A stretch of DNA of 64,000 bases, taken from NCBI RefSeq assembly GCF_030159895.1, contig NZ_BSNI01000001.1, positions 186,001 through 250,000 on the forward strand. The letters are read 5' to 3'. The notes below the pieces were generated by a model. It had not been told where the DNA came from. It saw nothing but the letters and a program-made list of their open reading frames with translations, and searched no databases. Below, piece after piece: positions 14,111 to 22,965 of this stretch (its first letter is position 1; the number at the start of each line of letters is the position of its first letter). The translations under genes were made by a program, and so were the position numbers. Origin of the DNA: Maritalea porphyrae (GTDB taxonomy: Bacteria > Pseudomonadota > Alphaproteobacteria > Rhizobiales > Devosiaceae).

Positions 14111-15814
14111 TTAAAATGCAAATTGAGTTGCTTGGCCGGCGACAATGTACCATGTCACCAACAAGGCATTCACAAATGCGCCAGGCAAATAGCTCGACGT
14201 GCGTTTGTACAAAAATGTACTGATAATTGCTGCGGTTAGCAGAATTGGTACAAATTGGTACATAACAATTGTGTTTAAAGGCTCACTAGGTGTCAGCAGC
14301 TTTCCAGTTGCATACAACGCAATATATTGCGCTACAAGGAACAAGGCAAATCCGCCCATTAAAGCCAATGCATTCAAAGCATAAGTCTGGAGTGTGCTTT
14401 GCTTTCGAATAGAAAGCCCACCGTGCAATGCACGCATTGCCAACACGAAATAAGCGGTAAATGGCACCAAATAGATCAGTGCAATTGCGAAGCGCTCGGC
14501 ACTTAACAACTTCACGCCAACAAACCAAAATCTAAAGTCAACTTTGAAGAAGAAGTCGACAAACATTGTAATGAAATACATTACAAATACTGCAGAAATG
14601 GCAAGCAACGCGGCCCGGGCAACATCCAGTTCAAACTTGACCGAATTGCCCCGAACTACAAGTCCCAAAACCGCGAAAACAGCACCGTTTATTACCGCCC
14701 AAAAGGCAACCTGAGATGTAATTGTTTGTGGCAACAATGCTGAAGCAGGAAACCACCCTTGTGCCAAACTGAACAAGAAATAATAGTTCGCTACAGGGAA
14801 AATCGTACTAAATAGAAACAAACCCAACCACTTAGGGTTGCGTTCTTCAAAAGCAAACTCCTGAGGTTTTTTTCGCATGTTCGCAAACGTTGGCATTTGC
14901 AAAAGCCCTTGCAACACGCCCAAAAGCGCCACAACAAAACCGACAAGCCCAATCAGAGTTCCTAGTTCTTTAAAATACCAAACTTGGTTTGAGGACGGGA
15001 TGCTTTCCGCTCCCTCAAGCGTTTTATCGAACCAATCAATTGAGTGACCAATCGCCGCGCGCGAAATGTGGTCACCAGGGTGCGTAACAGGAGGCTGCCA
15101 TAGAATTCTAGCATTACCTTGAGCGATATCGCCGTATAACTTTCCTTCTTCGACCACATCATCTGCGCCAAAGAATTTTTGTAGCTTTTCGCTGGTTTCA
15201 ATGTCATCCGCTTTTGCAACTCCCCACATCAACTGTGAAAACTCATCAAATTTAGAAAACACGACGGAAACGTTGCGCGGCCATTCAGTGGTTCCTTCAG
15301 CAGCGAACGGGGCGCCGACACTTGAACCTTCAAGAACGATCGATTTGTAATCATCTGGATAAGTAGCCGCAGCGGCCAAAACAGTCCAACCACCCATCGA
15401 GTGGCCTTCCAAACCGATATTATCAACGTCTACGATATCTAAACCGCGCAGATATTGAAGCGCTGCTGGCCCACCAAAGCCAGCGGAAAAAGCTGCGCCT
15501 TCGGAATAACCATGTCCAGTTTGATCGAGTGCCAAAACAATGTATCCACGGCGTGCATATTCAATCGCGAAGCCGCTTTGAACTTCACGTGAGTTTATAT
15601 AGCCATGTACCGCCAAAATTGCCGGTGCCTTGTTTTCAGCACTCACGCCTTCAGGCACATAAAGCAAACCACTTTGTAGCTTGCCGTTTGCGCCAATAAA
15701 GCGCGTATCTTTAATTTCTACACCGTTTGAAGTTTGCACAAAATGCGCCAAAACTGACCCAACAAGCACAAACGTCAATCCAACAAGAAACAACTTCCAA
15801 TTTTTAAGAAGCAT
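14111..15814 (-). CDS. Alpha/beta hydrolase with C-terminal membrane domain
   Basis: A 567-residue two-part protein. After one N-terminal span (about residues 7-25), an alpha/beta hydrolase domain (about 35-275) carries a VHGY oxyanion region, the nucleophile elbow GHSMGG, and a late Asp/His pair (HPGDH). Residues about 290-567 form a polytopic membrane domain with roughly eight spans. It lies 58 bases downstream of the TRAP substrate-binding gene in the same direction, so the hydrolase may cleave an ester or amide related to the imported compound. I recognise the hydrolase fold but not the specific fusion family. The active site would face the periplasm if the N-terminal span acts as a signal anchor. 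Confidence 0.75.
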   Translation of the reverse strand: MLLKNWKLFLVGLTFVLVGSVLAHFVQTSNGVEIKDTRFIGANGKLQSGLLYVPEGVSAENKAPAILAVHGYINSREVQSGFAIEYARRGYIVLALDQTGHGYSEGAAFSAGFGGPAALQYLRGLDIVDVDNIGLEGHSMGGWTVLAAAATYPDDYKSIVLEGSSVGAPFAAEGTTEWPRNVSVVFSKFDEFSQLMWGVAKADDIETSEKLQKFFGADDVVEEGKLYGDIAQGNARILWQPPVTHPGDHISRAAIGHSIDWFDKTLEGAESIPSSNQVWYFKELGTLIGLVGFVVALLGVLQGLLQMPTFANMRKKPQEFAFEERNPKWLGLFLFSTIFPVANYYFLFSLAQGWFPASALLPQTITSQVAFWAVINGAVFAVLGLVVRGNSVKFELDVARAALLAISAVFVMYFITMFVDFFFKVDFRFWFVGVKLLSAERFAIALIYLVPFTAYFVLAMRALHGGLSIRKQSTLQTYALNALALMGGFALFLVAQYIALYATGKLLTPSEPLNTIVMYQFVPILLTAAIISTFLYKRTSSYLPGAFVNALLVTWYIVAGQATQFAF

Positions 15815-15872
15815 TTCATTCTCCTCACAAAAAGAGGTCGGAAATCAAGATTTCCAACCACCATAAATTTTC

Positions 15873-16997
15873 TTACTTCATGCCGTAGGTGCTTAGGTCC
15901 AATCGGTCATAAATTTCAGTTTTAGCTAGTGCAGCAAGCGCGTCGACATCTTTGCGATCAACGCTGTTCAATAAGGCATCCCACCGGTCGACAATTGATT
16001 TGAACTGAGCGAGGATCTCCTCAGGATTTTCAACACCGCGCTTTTTTGCATTTTCAATGAGCACTTTTTCATCTTCAGCAACAAATCTATTTAAGGAACT
16101 GACAAGTGCCTCATCTGGTGAATAAACTTGCATTCCGTTTGATTTCGCAGCATCCACGGCTTTGTTGACATCAGCGTCGAAAGCAAGGCGATGCTGAGCA
16201 AGCTCATATGCCATTTCATCAAATAGAACGCGTTTGTTATCTTCGCTCAGTCCACGCCAAAACGCTTTGTTGTAGCCCCACTCGAAACCGGCATAATAGT
16301 TGCCAATCGCTAGCGTATTCATGCTCGTCACAACGTCTTTGAGGCTAAAGCTATCTAATGCGTCAGCAGCTGCTACGGCGCAGTCAAGTGACCCCGTATC
16401 CAAACCCGTATACATTTCGCTTGAAGGGATTGAGACCGGCACAGCCCCGATATATTCGGCAAATCTTGTCCACGCACCGCCAGGCATGCGTAGTCGTTTT
16501 CCTTTAACATCAGCTAGAGTTTCAACTGTGGTATTACACATCATAAAATATTGCGATGTGGAGTACCCCCCACCGAAAACTACACCATTTTTCGCCCACT
16601 CTTCCAGGGCCGCAGGGTTGGTCAATCCGAACTCGGTAGATGCAAAGGCCATCACCATTGGATCTGTGTTGTAAAATGCCATATTGCCGATCAGGTTTGC
16701 CACCGGCAGTTCTGCTGGCGTGTAGGTGCCTGCATGATAACTTATCTGCGCAACACCATCTCTTAGCCCTTGCAAGGATGCCGCGGGCGGCAACAACGAT
16801 CCGCCGGTAAAGACTTGGAAAGTCACATCGCCGTTTGTCTTCTCTGCAACGCGTCTTGCGAACTCGACATAAGGCCCGCGCACCATTGAATGGCGTTCTG
16901 CAAAGAAATGATTAGCATTATAGTTTGCGGCAATTGCTGTTGTACTAGTTGCCGTTAACGTTCCAAGTACGAAACAAATTTTCTTGAAGTTTTTCAT
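15873..16997 (-). CDS. TRAP transporter substrate-binding protein (DctP type)
   Basis: A 374-residue periplasmic solute receptor with a Sec signal peptide (ending TAIAANY) and DctP-type features: R-L-R-M-P-G-G-A in the middle and the helix-rich C terminus. The start at 16997 is chosen for the GGGAGGA ribosome site seven bases upstream. It delivers an organic acid-like substrate to the DctQM permease encoded just upstream. The substrate is unknown. The gene order dctQ-dctM-dctP-hydrolase on the minus strand suggests one operon, divergent from a LysR regulator. Confidence 0.88.
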   Translation of the reverse strand: MKNFKKICFVLGTLTATSTTAIAANYNANHFFAERHSMVRGPYVEFARRVAEKTNGDVTFQVFTGGSLLPPAASLQGLRDGVAQISYHAGTYTPAELPVANLIGNMAFYNTDPMVMAFASTEFGLTNPAALEEWAKNGVVFGGGYSTSQYFMMCNTTVETLADVKGKRLRMPGGAWTRFAEYIGAVPVSIPSSEMYTGLDTGSLDCAVAAADALDSFSLKDVVTSMNTLAIGNYYAGFEWGYNKAFWRGLSEDNKRVLFDEMAYELAQHRLAFDADVNKAVDAAKSNGMQVYSPDEALVSSLNRFVAEDEKVLIENAKKRGVENPEEILAQFKSIVDRWDALLNSVDRKDVDALAALAKTEIYDRLDLSTYGMK

Positions 16998-17021
16998 TCT
17001 TCCTCCCAATTAAAGAACAAA

Positions 17022-18332
17022 TTAACCCATCATCATTGAGGGCATGAACAATACGATCGCAGGAAATGCGACGAGGATTGCAAGTGTGAGAAGGTCCATT
17101 CCGATGAACCATGTGGTGCCGTAAATGATATCCTTTAGCGCCACACGGCCGCTCAAAGCGCTATGCAGCACATAAAGGTTCAACCCAACTGGCGGTGTAA
17201 CCAATCCGATTTCTAAAAGCTTAACGGTTATGATGCCGAACCATATTAAATCAATGCTTGTTGCCTCAAGCACAGGCAACACAATTGGCAGCGTAAGAAG
17301 CATCAGGCCAATGGAGTCGATGACCATGCCCAAGATGATGAAGAGCACAGCAATCATCAAAATGATGACGATAGGATTACCCGAAATCATCAGCATGCTG
17401 TCTGCCAAAACTCTTGGCACGCCAGACAGCCCCATAAAACGGGTAAACATAACGGCGCCGAGCGACAAAAAGAATATCGATGATGTTGCAACAACTGTTT
17501 GCTTTATCGCCACTGCTAAGTTTTCAAGTGTAAGGCTTCGGCGAACAGCTGCAATAATGAGTGCAAAAAAAGCGCCAATTGCCCCCGCTTCTGTCGGCGT
17601 AAACAAACCGGCAAAAATACCGCCGAGCACACCAACAATAAGCACAGGAAACGGCCACACGTTTAAGACAAGCCTGCCGATTAGCTGCATGTCTAAACGG
17701 CTCTGCATGCGCGGTGCTAGGGCTGGGTTTAGCGCGGCGCGAATGGTAATCATGCCGACATAGATCGCGACAGACAATATCCCTGGAACCACACCAGCGA
17801 TAAAGAGTTTACCAATAGACTGTTCGGTGAAAATGCCAAACAATACCATCAAAATTGATGGCGGAATTAGGGAACCTAAAGTCCCAGATGCAGCAACGAC
17901 ACCCGTTGCCAAAGAAGGATGATATCCCGCCTTGAGCATTTCAGGCACGGCAATCCGCGACATGGCCGCAGTTGTAGCAATACTTGAACCAGAAGCCGCA
18001 GCAAATAGACCGCACGCACCTACGCTCGCCGATGCTAACCCACCAGGCACTCGCCCCATAAGTGCACCCAACAAGTCAAACGCCCCCGAAGCAAGGCCGG
18101 TGTTCGCGGCAACAAAGCCCATCAATAAGAACATGGGAATTGCAGTAAGTGACCAATCACCGATGAAGTTAAACGGAAGCGCGCTCACAATTCCAAACGC
18201 TGCGGTCACATTGGTTAAAAGCGCAATACCTACGATAGAAACCAGCATAAGCGCGACCCCGATCGAAACGCGTGATGCAAGCAGCAAGAAAAGTACGCCA
18301 ATGCCGGCAAATCCAATCAAATTGCCTGTCAT
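17022..18332 (-). CDS. TRAP transporter large permease (DctM type)
   Basis: A 436-residue protein with about 12 membrane spans. It shows DctM signatures such as G-S-S-I-A-T-T-A-A-M-S-R-I, G-T-L-G-S-L-I-P-P-S, and F-T-P-T-E-A-G-A. It forms the sodium-coupled transport channel of the tripartite system. Its start overlaps the dctQ stop by four bases, and the dctP start follows 24 bases after its stop. Confidence 0.92.
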   Translation of the reverse strand: MTGNLIGFAGIGVLFLLLASRVSIGVALMLVSIVGIALLTNVTAAFGIVSALPFNFIGDWSLTAIPMFLLMGFVAANTGLASGAFDLLGALMGRVPGGLASASVGACGLFAAASGSSIATTAAMSRIAVPEMLKAGYHPSLATGVVAASGTLGSLIPPSILMVLFGIFTEQSIGKLFIAGVVPGILSVAIYVGMITIRAALNPALAPRMQSRLDMQLIGRLVLNVWPFPVLIVGVLGGIFAGLFTPTEAGAIGAFFALIIAAVRRSLTLENLAVAIKQTVVATSSIFFLSLGAVMFTRFMGLSGVPRVLADSMLMISGNPIVIILMIAVLFIILGMVIDSIGLMLLTLPIVLPVLEATSIDLIWFGIITVKLLEIGLVTPPVGLNLYVLHSALSGRVALKDIIYGTTWFIGMDLLTLAILVAFPAIVLFMPSMMMG

Positions 18333-18901
18333 GACGCATCTGCCCTACTTGGAGTTTGACGCGAATCCTCGCCCCGAAATAGCTGAACAGCCTTTAAGAG
18401 TGAGGCGAATGCCGCCAACGCAAAACTAAATGGTAATATGCAGCGGGCAGGCCAAACAATGACCTCACGACTTCCCATCACAACTTCTCCGATTTGAAAG
18501 GAATGAACGGCATCAATGCCTGTGCGCCATGCAACTGCACTCAATACGGCCACCGTCAACGCATAAGCAACGAAACGACAAATGGTTTGCGCAAGAGCCG
18601 GCAGTAAGTTGTAGATGAGGTCGACGTTGATGTTGGAATCTTCATACTCGACGAATGCGAGCGGCAACAAAACAACTGCAACCATGTAGTAATAAGAAGA
18701 AATCTCTACCGTGCCTTGAATGGGAAAATTAAATACCGCCTTCAAAAACACATCTAACGTGACATTGAGCATCATCAACATCAAACCCGCTCCGCCGAGA
18801 TACATCAGCATGCGCGACGTTTTTTGGAAAACTCTTTCCAACATTAACCAATCCAAACTCACCAACTCCTCGCCCCAAATTTGATTGTGAATATTTTCCA
18901 C
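18329..18901 (-). CDS. TRAP transporter small permease (DctQ type)
   Basis: A 190-residue protein with four membrane spans, matching the DctQ subunit (motif E-I-S-S-Y-Y-Y-M-V, then D-S-N-I-N-V-D and a late W-P-A-R). It joins DctM as the membrane complex. It is the first gene of the operon, 76 bases from the divergent LysR gene. The N-terminal 20 residues before the first span may be shorter if an internal ATG is used. Confidence 0.88.
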   Translation of the reverse strand: MENIHNQIWGEELVSLDWLMLERVFQKTSRMLMYLGGAGLMLMMLNVTLDVFLKAVFNFPIQGTVEISSYYYMVAVVLLPLAFVEYEDSNINVDLIYNLLPALAQTICRFVAYALTVAVLSAVAWRTGIDAVHSFQIGEVVMGSREVIVWPARCILPFSFALAAFASLLKAVQLFRGEDSRQTPSRADAS

Positions 18902-18928
18902 ACATTCAAATCAAGCAAGTAGCATTAC

Positions 18929-18942
18929 TTGATCAATTGATC
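18929..18942. promoter_or_regulatory. Candidate LysR operator
   Basis: TTGATCAATTGATC lies in the intergenic region between dctQ and the LysR gene and is built from overlapping TTGATCAA/TGATC palindromes. LysR proteins bind such dyads in divergent promoter regions. Confidence 0.4.
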
Positions 18943-18977
18943 GCGGATCGTTATCAATGGCTATCCAAGGAGAACGT

Positions 18978-19877
18978 ATGGTTTACAGGCTATCGCGGCT
19001 AGATATACGACATTTGCGCTATGCGCTGGCAGTCGCGGACGCCGGCGGGTTTCGCGCAGCTTCTGAAATTTTAAACGTCGCTCAACCCGCAATCTCAAAG
19101 GCTGTTCGTGATACCGAAGAAGATCTTGGATTTAAGATTTTTGAGCGCAACACCAAATCAATTTCGATCACTGAAAATGGCCGAATTTTTCTAGATGATG
19201 CGCGTCAAACCGTCGCCCAGTTTGAACGCACGATAAGAAGTTCACGACAATCAGAATCTGGCAAAATGGGGCATATCATAATTGGATATTCTGCTTTGGC
19301 GAACTCAAATGAGCTCACAAAGGGAATAGAAGAGTTTCAGGCTGTTTACCCGAATGTTCAAATTGAAATGCACATAATGTCGACGGACAGTATGATGCGT
19401 AATTTGAAAAAAGGGAACATTGATATTGGGTTTCAACTCGAACACGAAACGGTTCGCGACAAAGCAATAAAGCAAAAAACAATATGGCGATCAGCGGTCG
19501 GAATTGTTGAGCCTTTAGAAGCGAACAGTGCGATTGAAATTGACTTAAACACGACCCCCCTTGTGTTGGGCGTTCGAGACAATTGGCGGCCATATCGACT
19601 ATTTTTGGATGCCGCGTTCAAAGAACACCAGATTCACCCAAACGTTTTAGATGAAGCATGGGATATTCACGTAATTTTTCAAAGGGTGTTGAATGGTCGT
19701 GGGTTAACTTTGCTGCCCGTAGGTATCGAACCTTCCCTTCCCCGCTCTTTAAAAGTACGGACAATAAACTCATTCCAAGCCACCGTTGATATCAATATGG
19801 CATGGAGCCACGCCGCGGACACTGCACTACTGCGACTGTTCCGTTCCTATTACATCGATCGGTTCAATATTGCATAG
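18978..19877 (+). CDS. LysR-type transcriptional regulator
   Basis: A 299-residue regulator. The N-terminal winged HTH (about residues 5-65; A-L-A-V-A-D-A-G-G-F-R-A-A-S, then Q-P-A-I-S-K-A-V) is followed by a periplasmic-binding-like effector domain. I use the ATG at 18978 because AAGGAG sits five bases upstream; an upstream in-frame ATG lacks this. It is divergent from the TRAP operon, so it most likely senses the imported compound or its breakdown product and controls that operon. Confidence 0.88.
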   Translation: MVYRLSRLDIRHLRYALAVADAGGFRAASEILNVAQPAISKAVRDTEEDLGFKIFERNTKSISITENGRIFLDDARQTVAQFERTIRSSRQSESGKMGHIIIGYSALANSNELTKGIEEFQAVYPNVQIEMHIMSTDSMMRNLKKGNIDIGFQLEHETVRDKAIKQKTIWRSAVGIVEPLEANSAIEIDLNTTPLVLGVRDNWRPYRLFLDAAFKEHQIHPNVLDEAWDIHVIFQRVLNGRGLTLLPVGIEPSLPRSLKVRTINSFQATVDINMAWSHAADTALLRLFRSYYIDRFNIA

Positions 19878-19986
19878 TGATCATTCTTAGTGATCAAACG
19901 ATCTAAGATCGGTATTTGAGAATTTTATCCATCTACACAATGTTCCGCAAAATAAGGCGAAGCATTTTTATAACGTGGATTTACAG

Positions 19987-20733
19987 ATGGATATCAATAG
20001 CCCAGAAGCTTTTAAGCTAGACGGTTCGAAACAAGGAATTTTGTTGATCCATGGGTTCACTGGCACACCGCAAAGTGTCAAATGGCTGGGCAAACGACTT
20101 CATGAACTAACAGGCGCAACAGTCCATGCTCCACGACTCGCCGGGCACGGAGAAACACCTGAAGAACTTGCAAAAACAGGGTTCCGCGACTGGTTGGCTT
20201 CCGCTGAAAATGCCCTTCACGATTTGCGCAAAGAACACCAGAAAATTACTGTCGCTGGGTTATCGCTAGGCGGAACTATTGCGCTCAACATCGCTATTCG
20301 TTTTCCAGAAGAAATTCGAAATGTTGTCACCATAAACGCGTCCACGGGCCTGTATTCTTCGTACCAAATGTTGGCTATTTTTGACGACAAGCCTAAAGCC
20401 TATCACGATGGAATCGGTTCTGACATTAAAGACCCCAGTATTCGTGAAATCTGCTACGATAAAATCCCATGTCGCGCCCTCAAAGAACGATATATCTTAG
20501 CCAGTGCCACCGGCCAAATGCTCGAACTTATGTCAAAGCCGATATTAATTTTTCAGTCGCGCGAGGACCATGTAGTTAGCCCCCAAAATGGCAAACGAAT
20601 CGCAAATTCTGTCGCTTCAGAAACAGTTATGCTCAAGCTACTTGAAAACTCCTACCATGTGGCAACGCTTGATCATGACAAGGAATTTATGGCTCAAGAA
20701 ATCAGTTCATTTATCAAACTTGATCTTATCTAA
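19987..20733 (+). CDS. Alpha/beta hydrolase (carboxylesterase/lipase-like)
   Basis: A 248-residue single-domain hydrolase with the oxyanion motif HGFTGTP (about residues 21-27), the nucleophile elbow GLSLGG, a late Asp (SREDHVV) and a final His (NSYHVATLD). The pattern is like Est30-type carboxylesterases and monoacylglycerol lipases. It is cytoplasmic, with no signal peptide. An in-frame GTG at 19975 is an alternative start; neither has a strong ribosome site. It lies downstream of the LysR gene and may act on the compound brought in by the TRAP system. Confidence 0.82.
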   Translation: MDINSPEAFKLDGSKQGILLIHGFTGTPQSVKWLGKRLHELTGATVHAPRLAGHGETPEELAKTGFRDWLASAENALHDLRKEHQKITVAGLSLGGTIALNIAIRFPEEIRNVVTINASTGLYSSYQMLAIFDDKPKAYHDGIGSDIKDPSIREICYDKIPCRALKERYILASATGQMLELMSKPILIFQSREDHVVSPQNGKRIANSVASETVMLKLLENSYHVATLDHDKEFMAQEISSFIKLDLI

Positions 20734-20788
20734 CTACAGTAACCTATTGATCAAATTATGTCGGAATACACTCAAGACTTTTGTCCTG

Positions 20789-20813
20789 TTGGTTTGGCCA
20801 CATTTCGGAGGCG
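20789..20813 (+). repeat. Second copy of the 25-bp element-end segment
   Basis: Matches 1168-1192 at 22 of 25 bases. It lies 34 bases past the integrase stop codon on the integrase strand. Confidence 0.45.
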
Positions 20814-20846
20814 GCGCTGACGAAAAATGCCAGCACCGCTTCAAAG

Positions 20847-21785
20847 TTACGACTTGGTCAAAAGGTCCCTTTCAAGCTTGACGAACAGCCCGACGTCATT
20901 CGCAACGTCTTCCATAAGATGACCGTATGTATCCATTGTCATTGAAATACTCGAGTGCCCTAATATCGATTGGACCTTTTTGATCGGCCACCCCTGTTCC
21001 AAAAAGAGCGAAGCTGCGCCATGTCGCAAAGCGTGAATGTTAAACCTTGGCTTGCCCTCTGAATTCAAAAGGCACGCAGACTTCATAAGTGGTTGCCATT
21101 TTCTAGAATGAATGTTGGCCGAACTCTCAATATTGCCCTTACCATTTGGAAAAACCAGGTTTAAATGTCCTTTCGGGCACATTTGCTTCCATCTTTCCAA
21201 TTGATAGATGACGCTAGGTGCCATTGGAATTTTTCGTTCACTCGCCCTGCTCTTTGGTCGACCGATCTTGAAATTCTCGTCTGCTCGCTGCGTTATTGAT
21301 ATGATCCCAGTTTCAAAGTTCACATTGTCCCACCTTAGGCCTCTCAATTCTGAGAGTCGCATGCCTGTGTATATGGCGGTGGTCCAAAAGGGTTTGTCTT
21401 TCTCAACTGAGTTTTCAAGCAACGCTCGTAAATCTGCTTTACTTGGAAAAACTGGCTGAAAGGCTAACCGGTTATTCTTTCTTAGCTTGATATCCTTCGC
21501 AAAGTTATAATCAATCCATTCTCGATCAACCGCCTCAGAAAGTAGGGAACGAAGTGACGTAAGCACCTTTGCGGTCATTGATCGTGTAGACTTGGCAAGC
21601 ATTGCATCCAGAAACTCCCGAACAGTGCGTCGAGTAAGAGCCTTGAGTTCCTTGTCGCCTAATAACGGTAGAATATGATGTTTCAATTGTCCTTTGTATG
21701 ATCGTATTGTGGACTTCTCCAACTCATCGAGTTCGCATCGCAAGATCCACACACTTGCGGCATCGCGTACTGTCTTGGGCTGCAT
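20847..21785 (-). CDS. Tyrosine-recombinase integrase
   Basis: A 312-residue phage-type integrase. An N-terminal SAM-like core-binding domain (about residues 5-95) precedes the catalytic domain (about 110-310). The full set of active residues is visible: R143 (TGMRLSEL), a Lys near 173-178, H251 and R254 (HALRH), H277 (LGHSS) and the nucleophile Y287 (DTYGHL). No N-terminal arm-binding domain is seen in the chosen frame. It is the only recombinase in the window and the best candidate for the tRNA-Met insertions. It looks intact. Confidence 0.92.
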   Translation of the reverse strand: MQPKTVRDAASVWILRCELDELEKSTIRSYKGQLKHHILPLLGDKELKALTRRTVREFLDAMLAKSTRSMTAKVLTSLRSLLSEAVDREWIDYNFAKDIKLRKNNRLAFQPVFPSKADLRALLENSVEKDKPFWTTAIYTGMRLSELRGLRWDNVNFETGIISITQRADENFKIGRPKSRASERKIPMAPSVIYQLERWKQMCPKGHLNLVFPNGKGNIESSANIHSRKWQPLMKSACLLNSEGKPRFNIHALRHGAASLFLEQGWPIKKVQSILGHSSISMTMDTYGHLMEDVANDVGLFVKLERDLLTKS

Positions 21786-22086
21786 AGATGCACTCCATTT
21801 AGTTTCAACATCTATTATATACCCGCGCGTCGATTGGGGTGCTGAATATTTTCGAAAAAAAATGAAATCTAACGCTGAGACTGGATCGCCAAACGAGCAA
21901 ACTACATGCGAGAAGAGCTACATCCGCATACATGAAATCACGGACCATTGCCTTTACAAGAACATTTGTCAGACAGCACATCGCTTTTGGCGCACGAGGG
22001 CCCTGCCCTACGGTCAAAAACCGGCTATATGGGTTGGGATAGAAGGAATAACATGAACCGGAACGCGCCAAAGTCATTTGCTGGGT
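21786..22086. other. Gene-free region upstream of the integrase
   Basis: About 300 AT-rich bases between the integrase start and the iteron-like repeats. I see no coding frame with a ribosome site. It presumably holds the integrase promoter. Confidence 0.4.
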
Positions 22087-22136
22087 TTGACAGCTGGTTG
22101 ACAGCTGGTTGACAGCTGGTTGACAGCTGGTTGACA
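22087..22136 (+). repeat. Iteron-like tandem repeat, 11-bp unit
   Basis: Four perfect head-to-tail copies of TTGACAGCTGG (22087-22130) and a fifth partial copy TTGACA (22131-22136). An 11-bp period puts every copy on the same face of the helix, as in plasmid iterons or cooperative repressor sites. It lies 300 bp upstream of the integrase. Confidence 0.85.
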
Positions 22137-22147
22137 AATCGGGCCGC

Positions 22148-22241
22148 TGTCAACCAAAACGCCAGTATTGTCAACCAGATCATTATCCTCAAGTTGACAA
22201 AAACCCAGCATTTCCAGGCTTCTCGCATGCTCAGGTTGACA
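22148..22241. repeat. Dispersed GGTTGACA boxes beside the tandem array
   Basis: The core of the tandem unit recurs as its reverse complement TGTCAACC at 22148-22155 and 22169-22176, directly as TTGACA at 22194-22199, and as GGTTGACA at 22234-22241. This makes at least eight boxes in 155 bp. Confidence 0.7.
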
Positions 22242-22740
22242 GATTTAACAAAAACGATTTTTCGCGCACTTTTTACGCGAAATAGAAACAGCATTCTAAC
22301 GCGAATTGATACAGATATAGCCAATCATCTATTTAGCCAATTGCAGTGCGTTTGTGAGTGAAGTAACAACAAACCAAGGCCCGACCAAAGAGAATAGTAT
22401 ATTGATCAATACACGATCTAGGCTGCAAGTGAAACGAACGCGAGTAGATGGAGTGTTTGACGGTAAGATTGTGATTAGACCTGCAGAGAAGTCACTGAGA
22501 GTTGTTTAAGTATTGTGGGTGAATTTAGAGAAATAGAGGGTGCGAGAAGTGATAGATGAAAATGGGCGCCCGCCCACCGCACTGGAAGTCAAGCGCCCAA
22601 AAAGCCTACTCCCAGCCCGCTGTTACCCTACCCTTTCACCAACAACCGCACACCGACACAAAGCTACGTACACCGCTATTCTTCCAGCAGCCGGTGCGCT
22701 ATAACAAATCATCACGAGATTGCGCTTCATCCGGTGAGCG

Positions 22741-22851
22741 CGTGAGTGGTTGCTAGACACGACCATGCACACTTTCGTAATTGTAAGTCCAACCGGATAT
22801 TAGGACTTGCCAACTTATAGGGCGGTCACTTCGGTGATCGCCTCTTTTTTT
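22741..22851 (+). ncRNA. Candidate small structured RNA
   Basis: There is no reading frame before the strong terminator at 22821-22851. Just upstream, AAGTCC (22785-22790) and GGACTT (22803-22808) can pair as a second stem. Two hairpins ending in a terminator are the usual plan of a small regulatory RNA. The 5' end given is a guess, since no promoter is evident. Confidence 0.3.
22821..22851 (+). terminator. Strong terminator with UUCG tetraloop
   Basis: GGCGGTCAC and GTGATCGCC form a nine-base stem (one G-U pair) closed by TTCG and followed by CTTTTTTT. No protein gene lies directly upstream. Confidence 0.85.
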
Positions 22852-22925
22852 GGACTTTGGCCAGAATTCACCATGGAATTAGGACTTCAATGGTCGTGAG
22901 TCACAAAAGTTGGACATATTTAGCA

Positions 22926-22965
22926 CCCGGTGAAGTCCAACTTTAGGACTTTTACAATGACCGGG
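22926..22965. repeat. Nested inverted repeat
   Basis: Outer arms CCCGGT (22926-22931) and ACCGGG (22960-22965) enclose inner arms AAGTCC and GGACTT. It is a candidate cruciform or protein-binding site in the repeat-rich region. Confidence 0.55.

Noticed and set aside
22087-22136. CRISPR-like tandem array
   Set aside because: The units touch without spacers; the same holds for 28962-29000. No cas genes are present.
21805-22324. Two minus-strand frames rich in NQLSTSCQP
   Set aside because: They are simply the translation of the 11-bp tandem repeat and lack ribosome sites.
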